From Tetragonia tetragonoides (Eukaryota; Streptophyta; Magnoliopsida; Caryophyllales; Aizoaceae), in the NCBI GenBank assembly GCA_038025085.1, contig CM076145.1, positions 10,575,000 to 10,638,999 on the forward strand: 64,000 nt of DNA, given 5' to 3'. Of the stretch, positions 1 to 10,700 are shown piece after piece (positions within the stretch are counted from its first letter, which is position 1; each line of letters opens with the position of its first letter). Made by a program: the position numbers and the translations under genes. Under the pieces are notes generated by a model that ran no database searches, was not told where the DNA came from, and was given only the letters and a program-made list of their open reading frames with translations.

Positions 1-1553
1 TTTTTTTTGTTGATAAAAAAATTATTATTGTTCCTTGCTACTCTTATTATTCAACTTATATATTGATATGGTTAAAAAAATTTATTATATTGACTCTAAC
101 AACGGAGGATGATAAACAAGAACCCGTGCATCGCACGGGCACGAAATCTAGTATATATGTAAAATTGAGTTCTCACCAAGCATTGAATAAGTAATAAATA
201 GCCATAAATGCATGGGTGATTAAAAAGAAACTAAAAATAGTTTTATTTTATTTTAATAAGAAAAAAATAACATAAGTATTATATTTAATATCCTAAAAAA
301 AATTATAAATTCACTAAAAATGTAATTTCTTTGTTAAATATGTTTTTTTTTGATAAAAAGATTATTATTGTTCTTTTCTACTCCTATTATTCAACTTTAT
401 ATATTGATATGATTAAATTTTTTTATCATATTTCTTCTAATAATAGAGTGTTCATGATAAACAAGAACTCGTGTATCGCACGGGCATGAAATCTAGTATA
501 TATGTATAATTGAGTTCTTACCAAGGTGCCATTGAATACGTAATAAATAGCATTGAATACATAATAAATAGTCATAAATGCATGAGTGATTAAAAAGAAA
601 TTAAAATATTTTGATTTTATTTTAATAAAAATAAGTAACATAAGTATTATATTTACTATCCTAAAAAATATTATATATTCACTAAAAATAAAAATTCTTT
701 TGTTAAAAGAGTTTTTTTTTTTCTTGATAAAAAAATTATTATTGTTCCTTGCTAGACTCCTATTATTCAACTTTATATATTGATGTGATTAAATTTTTTT
801 TAATTATATCGATTCTAATAATGGAGGATGATAAACAAAAACCCGTGCATTGCACGGGCATGAAATCTAGTAAATATATGTATAATTGAGTTCTCACCAA
901 GGTGGCATTGAATAAATAATAAATAGTCATAAATGCATGAGTGATTAAAAAGAGAAATCAAAAATACTTTTATTTTATCTTAACAAAAAAATTAACATAA
1001 GTATTATATTTAATATCCTTAAAAAAGGTATATTATTTATTCATTAAAAATATAATTTCTTTGTTTAATGTGCGAAAAAGGTTATTATTGTTCATTGTTA
1101 CTCCTATTATTCAACTTTATATATTGATGCGATTAAATATTTTTTTATTATATTGATTCTAATAACAGAGGATGATGAACAAGAACTCGTGTATCGCACG
1201 GGCACGAAATCTAGTATATATGTATAATTGAGTTCTCACCAAGGTGACATTGAATAAATAATAAATAGTCATAAATGCATGGGTGATTAAAAAGAAATAA
1301 AAAATATTTTTATTTTATTTTATTAAAAAAAGTAACATGAGTATTATATTTATTATCCTAAAAAAGGTATATTAATTATTCAATAAAAATGTAATTGCTT
1401 TGTTAAATGTGTGAAAAAGATGATTCTTGTTCCTTGCTACTCCTATTATTCAACTTTATATATTGATGTGATTAATTTTTTTTTTATTATATTGATTCTA
1501 ATAACAGAGAATGATGAATAAGAAACTGTGCATCGCACGGGCACGAAATCTAG
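1..1553 (+). mobile_element. Tandem array of Helitron-like units (five 3' termini)
   Basis: Five copies of the same terminus are seen: an imperfect GC-rich palindrome (CCCGTGC, spacer, GCACGGG), then about 8 nt, then CTAG followed by T. The CTAG ends lie at 148-151, 493-496, 867-870, 1211-1214 and 1550-1553, giving unit lengths of 345, 374, 344 and 339 bp. The rest of each unit is very AT-rich and alike between copies (polyT near the middle, then TTGTTCCTTGCTACTCCTATT-like sequence). The 374-bp unit is longer partly because of a duplicated segment near 532-573. A hairpin a few bases before a terminal CTRR with a 3' T is the hallmark of plant Helitron ends. No Rep/helicase coding is present, so the units are non-autonomous. 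The array runs off the left edge. I did not find a convincing 5' TC terminus, so the exact 5' boundary of a unit is uncertain. Confidence 0.72.
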
Positions 1554-3418
1554 TTTAAGGTAAGAGTAATCTATGTTTTCTTGATCTTTCTTTAAGGCTT
1601 ATCTCTTACAACACTTATGCTTGTTGGAAACGAGTCGATTATACTATCTTTTTGAGTTTTTCCTTTGGTCTTTGTATTTGTTGTAATGTTATAGGTTTTG
1701 TTTGTTTTTTGTTTTTTTTTTTCTTTTTCTGTATAGGTCTTTGGACTCTATTTTTATCCAAAATGAAGTAAGATGGACAATACGTTTAAGTATTATGTTA
1801 CCCTGAAATTTATAATCTTGAATGAATATAGTAGATGAACAACTGTTGGATTTTAAGATTGAAGTTCAGAAATATTGGCGGTGGTCAAAACTCGTCTGTA
1901 TTTTCAGTTAGTTTTCGAAGAATCCATTTATTTCATTTTGGTTTAAGTTTTATTTTAAGTGGTAACCCCTCATGAGTGACGGATTACCTTGATTTATACT
2001 TTTATGATACCAAATTTTGGTATTCCTAGATATAAGTATACTTATTTATGATGGAAATGCCGTGCATTTTTGGATAGCATATGGCAATTTCTAGCCAAAA
2101 TAATCACCAATTATTTATTTCTCTGATGTTCAATATTATATTGGGCGTGTTTACCTAAAGTAAATGTAGTGATATTATTTTTATGCTTGTTAGTTTTATG
2201 TTACTATGATGATTGATATTGTACGACGACTTTGATCTCTTGATAGAACATATATATAACCTTTTAAAAAATTTGTACACTTTTCTTTGTTATACATAAA
2301 ATTCCTCATCACTAATATGAAATGTACAGAATTTTCCTTATAAGCAGTATAGTTTTAGGTCTTATATAAATCCATGATTGTCTTAGTAGTATTTTTGAAA
2401 TTTCCCATCGTAGCTTGAGAAGAAATTTTCCTATTTCTCGCTAATTTATCTTTTCCTAGTTTTTTTCCCATAATTTTGTTTTATTGTATTAAGCAAGGAT
2501 GTAAATCTATTGATCCCACTACATCAAGGGAGGGAAGAACAAGATTTAGCACAACAACCTAAGTAGAGAGGATTAGGGAAATGAGAACCAAACCGCCAAC
2601 TTCAAAGATTGAAAAGGTACCTTGCTTTAATCACTAGTTTGGGAAGTTAAAATTCTCACACTTTTACATACAATCTCTCGTCTCAATCCATCACAACCAT
2701 AAATTTATATGATATGTAATTAATATTAATAACAAAATAAATTTAAACAAACGATGTGTGAAGTATATAAAAAGACGGAAAGTTAAATGACCCATAAAAT
2801 GGGGCAAATAATCATTACCATTTACCACTAGTGTCAAAGAATCACTATATCAGATTTTTAGACTTTGAGCTTTTATAACAGTAAGTCTTGTGTGAGACCA
2901 ACTTATAAGAAAATAGGGTCACTATCTACAAATGTAGGAGATCACTTATAGTTAGTAATGACCATTGTTTCATTGAAAAGTGACCCCCGTCTCACCAAAA
3001 ATTACAAAAAATACCGTCGTATAGAAGTTTTTGTGCTTTTATAATATTGTACATTTCTCAATCAATTTCTAATTCAATTTAATTCAATTCATTTCTACTC
3101 AAGTTTACACTCTACACTCTATAACATACCTTTGCTTTTATATCTTTGACCAAATAATTTTTAGCCTACAATGTATTTGGATGAGTACTTTTTTTTAGGG
3201 GGATGATTGATGAGTACCCACTTTGGCTTAAGGTTGACTCAATGTAGAACTATTATTCTAAATGTTTGACCACATAGGATATTTAATTTATTTAATTATT
3301 TAATTTTTATCTAGTTTCCGGATATTTGTTGTCAACAACTTCGAAGTGTCAAGTGTTACTTTGACATTTTATTACTACTTTCTATACTGTAAACTGGGAC
3401 TGTCTGTAACAAGGCCCT
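1554..3418. other. Intergenic region and upstream region of the MBD gene
   Basis: AT-rich sequence with no open frame or domain I recognise. A short GTGTGAGAC / GTCTCACC inverted pair around 2895-2985 resembles small plant MITE debris but has no clear ends. The last few hundred bases presumably hold the promoter of the gene starting at 3507; I could not assign a TATA box with confidence. Confidence 0.4.
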
Positions 3419-3419
3419 T

Positions 3420-3488
3420 GCCATTTGCCATTTGCCATTTGCCATTTGCCATTTGCCATTGCAGAGAGAGAAGAGAGAGAGAGAGAGA
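3420..3488 (+). repeat. Heptamer minisatellite (GCCATTT x6) plus GA tract in the 5' leader
   Basis: Six head-to-tail copies of GCCATTT run from 3420 to 3461 (the last one base shorter), followed directly by a GA-rich tract to 3488. The ATG of the MBD gene follows 19 bases later, so this is probably 5' UTR or core promoter. Both tracts are expected to vary in length between individuals. Confidence 0.75.
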
Positions 3489-3506
3489 AACTTCTTCAGA
3501 AACTTG

Positions 3507-6048
3507 ATGGACATGAACAAGAAACACAAAATCCGTCAGTATCTTAAGGTATGCATGTCACTACGCTGTGAATACATTCCTTTGTGATTTTTTTTTGATA
3601 TATGTATATTTTCTTGACTAAATTGTTTCAATAGTTTGAACTTTATGTAGAAATAATTCCCTGCCCAGAAAATTTAATTGAAGATACTTGTTATAAACTT
3701 GGTCAAATTCATGATCTTGGATGAAAATTGATTAGAAATGTGCTCTGGGTTTTGCGAGTTTTGTGTTCTTTTGTCGAATTTAATCTCATGGTTTCAACAA
3801 TGAGGTTCTTATAGAGCATTGCATCTTTGATGGCCATGATAGTATTTCTAGGGTTTGGTTTTGGCAATGACTAATTTTGAAATTCAATTTTGATACCCTT
3901 TTTCTTTTTTTGTTATTAGAAATCAGTTGTGAAATAAGGGTTGACACTTGAATTTTTCTGAAACAAAAACCTTGAAAACAAATTCACATGAATTCCAGCT
4001 TTACAGCAAAGTGAATCGTCTTTTAATGCAGTAACTGAAGAATTTGGCATAAATTAGTCATTCATGTTATTGAGAAATTGGTTGATCTGAAGTTAGTTGA
4101 TGATGTTATTATCTTGCTGTAATTGTGGCATCCTGCAACAGTTGTGATATTACCAATTGGGATTACGACTGGAAATGTTTCAAAAAAAGTAGGCCCACCA
4201 TATTTTTTCTCGATAGAAAGAAGATGGTTCCATGTGCTCTGATTCGTTTTGGCCGGAACAGATCTACGAATTCTTTGATTCCAGTTAGTAAGAGGGAAAT
4301 TTGTGATAAATGCAACTTTTTCCGTTAGTATAGCTTATTTGTAAGTCATCGGTTCAAATCCGATAAGGGGCTTTATTTTGCATTTTTTCATAAAACGCCA
4401 TCATATTTGAACGGGGAATAGAGATATTGTTTGTTTATTTTTTTGTGGATGCCATTGTTAAGAAAACTTGCCAATTACACTGAAGCCATGTATAAGCTCC
4501 CAAAATTGAGAGACTCTTCGTATTATATTTCTGAAAAGAAGAATTTTTGCTACTGCTTACTACTAGTAGTGTATACCTTTATGTTGCTGGCATATACAGC
4601 ACCGAATGTTGAATGCATGGAGAGCATGGTCGAAGAGTGAACTACGTTCTGATCCTAAGAGACATGCAAGTAGATGTAGACAAATTGATTACCTGTTGTT
4701 TTAGACTGTGGTTGACTTTGACCTTTTATCTCCATTTATATGGAATAGGGGGTTTGCCTGTTCATGTAATGGGTTTTATTCACACTGACTGTCCAATATC
4801 AAGAGGTTATCGGGGTACTGAAAGGATGGCAATCTGCATCGAACTGTGGTGTTTTAGTTACCATTCTTTTGAGAGTTGGAGCTTTTTGTGAGATTTTTTC
4901 TTTGTGTTTATTTTTTTTTTTTTTGGTCGAAGGATATCAGAAAGTTATTATGGGGCCAAAAAGATTCACCACTCTTTGGCTTTGGAAATATAATCGATTA
5001 AATGAAAATGGGCATGCATCTCTTTTTTGTTGTGATGTGCGAATTGAAATGAGTTTTATTACTCTTTGGCTTTTCAATATAATTGATATGTAAAGTTGTT
5101 ATGGCGCCAAAAAGATTCTTTATTTTGAGGCTCTTACCCGCGTGAGCTGGAGCAGCCTCTTTGGAGGCTTGATGTTGGGCGAGATGAGAAAGTTCTTTTG
5201 ACTCCAAAAATGGAAGGATTGGGAAGAGGGAAAACAGGAACAAGAAAACCTAGAACTTGATGCTTCTCTGGTTTGAATTTTGTACTTTATGGCATTAGCA
5301 CCCCTCGCTGAAGAAGAAGTATGAATTGTGAGGTTCAATGCTAGCATCGGTTATCCTGAGTGAGAAGGGGCAGTAATTTGTAAAGCGATATCTTAGTTTT
5401 TTGTCGTCCCTTTTTTTCCTATTGAACCTTCCTCCCTGTACTCGCCACCCCCATGTTATATTCATTCTACGTTTCTACTTTGTATCTTCTCTCAATTGGT
5501 TTCACTAATATGAGCTTGTTTGTTATTTTCAGCAGCCAAGACGTGGTTCAATAGACATGTATGCCGTACAGTGTGGCAAATGCAAGAAATGGAGGACAGT
5601 TGCTACAAAGGAAGAGTATGAGGTCCTGAGGAGCAGGTTCATGGAAGATCCATTCTTCTGCAGCAGGAAACCAAATGTATCATGCGACGACCCGGCCGAC
5701 CTTGAATGTGATGCCAGCCGAACTTGGGTGATCGACAAGCCTAACCTTCCAAAGAGCCCTGAAGGATTTACGAGGGAACTCATCTTGAGATCAGATTTCT
5801 CCAAGTTGGATGCACATTACATAACTCCGACTGGGAAGAAAGTGAGATGCCGTACAGAAGTAATACAATACCTGGAGAAGCATCCGGAGTACGCACATAT
5901 TAACCTGGACGACTTCAATTTTACCGTTCCAAAGATAATGGATGATACTATCCCTGAATGTGCAAGAAAGAGGCTTGCCGAGAAATCTGGAAGCAAGAAG
6001 GATGATGCTACCAGTTCTGATGGCAGGAGGAAAATTGCAAAAAACTAG
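3507..6048 (+). CDS. CW-zinc-finger methyl-CpG-binding domain protein (plant MBD2/MBD4-like)
   Basis: Two coding exons, 3507-3548 and 5533-6048, encode 185 residues with a phase-0 intron (GTATGC donor, TTTTCAG acceptor). The CW-type zinc finger spans about residues 24-75: Cys28 and Cys31 (CGKC), Trp34, then Cys57 and Cys65. CW domains generally read histone H3 N-terminal or methylated-lysine marks. The MBD-like fold follows at about 79-150 (TWVIDKP, GFTRELILRSD, ITPTGKKVRCRTEV, HPEYAHINLDDFNF). The tail is short, Lys-rich and probably nuclear-targeting. Size and domain order match the small plant MBD proteins with an N-terminal CW domain (Arabidopsis MBD4-type class). Several plant members do not bind methyl-CpG strongly, so the role is inferred as chromatin binding. 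The upstream ATG at 3507 is favoured because it opens the only coding exon that joins in frame; a second ATG lies at 3513. Transcription probably ends near 6320. Confidence 0.9.
4313..4373 (+). other. Plastid trnT-GGU-like remnant (NUPT) in the MBD intron
   Basis: The stretch AAGTCATCGGTTCAAATCCG at about 4343-4362, followed by ATAAGGGGCT, reads as the T-arm and 3' acceptor strand of chloroplast trnT-GGU. The D-arm and anticodon half just before it is badly eroded (GTTAGTATAGC-like), so no functional tRNA can fold. The flanking bases (TTTTTTCATAAAACGCC afterwards) look like plastid spacer, suggesting a nuclear insertion of plastid DNA covering roughly 4160-4440; I cannot fix its limits. Confidence 0.6.
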
Positions 6049-7724
6049 TACACCTAATGAAGAACATTGGTAGAAAAAGAACCTCACAGAAGTTCAGGTT
6101 CTTCGTCTGTAGGCTTTGCTTTAGGAAAACCTCCATATGTAAGGATGTTTTCTCTTTTGTAGGATTCTGGTATCTTAGTAGACCATGTATCGCTAGTTTT
6201 TGTACTATATCGTTGTGGGATTTGGCCTCAGCCTTGCTCCCAGTTACCATCCCAGATTCGAGGACATGGCTTATGTAGCATGGCGCCTTTGCTTTTCCCT
6301 ATCTGTATTTATCTGGTAATGAAAAATGATCTTTAGGTTTGATGCGCTGCTTGCTTGATTGGCTGTTTCTTTGATTGTACTTCGTCGTATCATCGGATGT
6401 CAACCTTCCTTGCAGTTCTTTTCGGTAACAAATGCTTTTGTACAAAGGCAGGTGATTTACCAGACTGCTCTTATGGAAATGGATTCTCAGTCATACTCTG
6501 ATGTCTATGCCAAATTAGTAACTGAAATGAACAGAGGTTGGAAGTTTAGTGATGAACCATCATCTATCTCTCGTGATCACTGGCAGAAAACCAAATACCA
6601 GGAAAGAATTATACCATAGAAAGTCTTTGGGTTTCTGTTTGATAGACAATAGTTGAACAAATTGTGCCAAAAACCCATAGTTTAATAGGCCATACATATA
6701 AACATCTTAGTATGGAACAAAGAGGCTATAATATAATAAGAGACTTTCAATAAGTTGCTGAATTCGAGACTCCACAAATTATTGCCTAGACCCCGGGGAT
6801 CTAGGTAGTTGTGTGGACCCAATGAAAATGAAACTACGACTATAGAAAATGAAACTCCGATATTTTGATGCATGAACCACTATTGATATCAACATTTTCT
6901 CGAGTTATCGTTGATCCAACTGCCTGTAAGAAATTCTTATATCATTAACAGTGAAACTTCAAGCTACATACAGAAGTATTCTCCCTTCAAAGCATATATT
7001 TGAGGTAATCTGTCACCACTTCTGAGGCACAGTGCAAACATGACCAGAAAGTTGACATGTAGCAAAACAATGATCTCTGAAAGCTTAAAATTTGATAGCT
7101 TTAGGTAAAATAAAAATGCCAAATGAACTTGCTTACCATGAAAAGTAGTAACTGGGGAAACAACTAAGGTATCTTCCATGTAAATACTGCTTTTTGACTT
7201 ATAATTTACACATCCTCGAGCAAAATCAAGGGCCTAACTCCTATAGTCCAATCTAAAGCAACAGTTTTAGCAACCATGTATTAATGTACATGTTTCTAAC
7301 TCGTATATTATATTCAATCACACTTGAACTGCCCTACAATATAAAACCGACCAATTAACAAATAACCTGTTTTCAAGAATGTCAATAGAGTATAGCTTGT
7401 GTGCAGAACCAGTATGCCTTCATTTTTTTTCCCCCGACAATTAATCAGTATGCCACCTTGGCTAGGATGGAGGTAGCAGAGGACATATATAAACGGCCTG
7501 GATACGAACATCTGCAAGTAGCCCCATCACATGCGAGAAATTATATACATGCAGGAAGCGCAAACCAGTGCGGATCTGAACGGATCACATAAAAAAAACA
7601 AGGTTCTCCATGAACTGCCTAGGTCTAAGAGCATACTCGGAGGCACTATGCTCATCTGAGAGTCTTGACCTCTTTGCCATGTGATGGCACTGCAAATGAA
7701 TTTCCCCATATTGGCTTCTGACAA
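6049..7724. other. Convergent intergenic gap: 3' UTRs of the MBD gene and PIEZO
   Basis: About 1.7 kb between two convergent stop codons. The MBD 3' UTR probably runs to about 6320. The - strand 3' UTR of PIEZO starts below 7725. Short open frames here have no recognisable domain. I see no mobile element. Confidence 0.5.
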
Positions 7725-10700
7725 CTAATCAGGTTTTGTGTACTCAAGCAGCATGTGTGGCGATCTATAAATTTTTACCAAAGTCCAGTACAGAACTTCC
7801 TCCACTCCTAGTTCACCTTCTGCTCTTGCAGCGTATATATCCTCACAGATTGCTATCAACCTATAACAGAAAAGCATCATGTTTGATTTCAGTACTGCAT
7901 AAGGAAATGAGGAAAGCAGGAAAGGAACAAAGAGGCAGAGATTAATGAACAAACTGTTTACAGAATCACTTTATATGAGGTGGAAATCCAATCTGTTCAG
8001 TAGATCTGAAGCAGAAGTCAACCACTCAAACTACGGATCAGATGAGAAATGGCGAAATGGGCTTAGGTTTCAACTCCCAAGATGAATGACCCAGTAACCC
8101 TTTACTTACCTTGAACTTTAAAAGAAATAAAACACAGAAAACTAACAAACACAAAGAAAAAGCTAGGAAAAAAAAAAGGTACTCCGTCCCAGAACTAGGA
8201 ACCGGACTTGGAGCTGATCAAACAGACTTTCTGTTCAACAGGTCCTAATCGAGAACCGTGGTATTTTTGTACTTTGATTCTTCCACCCAACGATATTACT
8301 TTGACAAATACAATCTCCGTCCGTTCGCTATAATAGTACTTTGCACCCCTCCCCCTCCCCCTCCCCCTACCCTCCACAACAAAACAAATAGAAAAAAGAG
8401 AAGAAAGAAAGAAGAGAACAAAACATGAAATATTATGCAACACAAACCACTACCCCAAATCAGTAAGCCCCAATTCTTTTAGTTTCATTGTTTGGTTTAG
8501 TTCCTTAGTTTCGCTATCTCGAATAATATGTGTCTCTCCATCTGTGGGAGTTAGTTTGTCTTATCCAATGGGTTCGACTGTCTCTCAGCTTTTGAGAGTA
8601 CCATTAGTTTTCTATTTGGTCGTTCATATATTACTATGGCGGATCTATTCTTTCAAAAAGAGGTCTACAATGTTGGATCATAGCATTCGAAGCTATACAA
8701 GAGGTGAAAAGGCTTAATATGGAAAACAACGATTAATTGGAATTTGGAAACCGTTTGGAAACACTGAATCTCTAGTGCTAGATACCTTTTTCATTCGAAT
8801 GTTTTCTGATACTTTAGATCTCTATCTTCTTGAATTCGATCATGTTTGTAAGTGTCGTATGGCTTATATTCAATGTAATTTTCTTTCCCCTAAATACCCC
8901 ACATCAAAATGGAGGCTCAATTACATATTCTTTTCTCCGAAAATAGAGGTCCTCTTGAACATTATATACTCAAGAACAATTCCTTTTACGTGTTTAAACT
9001 CCGAAACTTTAATGCGTGCTTCGATGACTTTTGACTTTTGAGTTTACTTGGGACATAAATAGTTTAATATTTTCTACGAAACAAAATGCTCTCAAAATGT
9101 ACGCAATGGTATTTGCCAAACTGACCTAGTGCTTAAATGTGATATACTTCCACAGCCGGGTGAAGGAGGTCTTAGATGATCTCATAGTTTGACATATAGT
9201 AAAATAAATGCCAATAGTTCCGTTTAGTACTATTTAATCTTCATCCCTGATGCGTTTCATTTTCTTTGATGCTTATTACAGTTATAGTTCCAATTCTTTA
9301 CCAATGGGTCTCCAAGTTAGGAACCCATTTGATATGAATTACCGAGTCTGGTTTTGCTAGTTAATTTCTTGACAGGGCAATATGAAGACAGACCTCATTG
9401 ATTCCTTATCTAACGTAGTGGATCTGAGCAAAGTTTGCCTGGCCACAGTTCCAAATCCAAAACCCTATGACAGTTTGACCTTTGAGCAAGTTTAGGGTTT
9501 TCCTTATGGTATCCAGCTAGGTAGCACGAGTACGGGTACGCGGACACGAGACACGCGGATACGGGACAAGGAATACGGCAATTCTCAAAATCCCGGATAC
9601 ATGGACACGTCAAAGAAAGCACTGAATCTAAAAAATATTAAAGAAAACAGAAATTATATTCCCACATGTAGTAATTGTGCATTGAAAAAGAGTGAACAGT
9701 GAAGATATAGAGAGAGAACTAGAAGAAGCGCCGGCAGAATGGAGGAATTTTAGGGTTTAGAAAAAAATTTAGAGAGAGAGAGAACCAGACGAAGTGTCCC
9801 AAGTGTCCAAGGCGTGTCAAAGTGTCCAATACGTTTGGACACGGGACACGGCACCCATTTGGAGTGTCCGTGCTTCCTAGGTATCCAGTATATCCCAATC
9901 TCCAGTGTCTTCCCAAAATTATGACAGCACGGTTATGATATATACACTTCTTAGACAGAAAAGGTATTATATCACTAACAACAAACACACTACATCATCG
10001 AAGGGATGACTTCTGTTTATAAATTATCCATAAGCTAGTCTTTCTGGTAGTATAATTAAACACAGGACTATACAAACACGCAGTGGGTACATAATAAATT
10101 GTCGAACAGAAAGGAAGTCATACCTATCACAAGAAGGTAGGTTCTCATATGGAATTCTCATTCGTAAGTCAGAGCATTGTAGCCTGATAAACCGACCAAC
10201 TGCAAGCACAAATGTGATGTAGAGACCCCAGATGCTGAACTTGCTCAATGTATCTCCCAAAAGACCCTCTAATTCAAATATTAAAAGCAGTATAAGAAGA
10301 AGATATTATTTTTCATTTATCAACATATTCATGGTTCATCACTGTTATTCATACTCACGTGGTGTTTCTTCGGATATCACTATTGCCATAGGTCCAGTCA
10401 AACCTTCACATCCACTAACATTCAGTGCATTGATTTCATAGAAGGACCACCATTCAGGATTCTCACGATTGATGACAAGATTTGAACTAACCTCCTCCTG
10501 AAAATCACATGGGTAAAGCGAACAAAATCACATTTGTGCAAACATTTTAAATTTAAGAATATTTGTATTTACCCGGAGTAAAAAACTTAGAAACACAAGG
10601 ACAAGAAATGCTCCAATAAGCAATCAAAACAATAAAGCTCTCCAATCTCTCTGCACATTCAACAAAGACACTCTTGGAAAAGCTCTATGAACATAGGCCT

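Noticed and set aside
426..770. Open frames on both strands within the 1-1553 array
   Set aside because: They arise from low-complexity AT-rich repeat sequence, do not recur with conserved coding in each unit and show no domain.
2890..2990. Possible MITE with GTGTGAGAC / GTCTCACC ends
   Set aside because: The inverted match is under 10 bp and no target duplication could be found.
4342..4371. Functional tRNA-Thr gene
   Set aside because: Only the T-arm and 3' end are intact. The D-arm and anticodon half cannot form.
4947..5120. Partial duplication around GGCCAAAAAGATTC (4951 and 5102) in the MBD intron
   Set aside because: Only short, imperfect matches with inconsistent spacing; not enough to define a repeat or element.
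6359..6619. 86-codon open frame downstream of the MBD gene
   Set aside because: No recognisable domain and a position just after the expected polyadenylation region. Probably chance.
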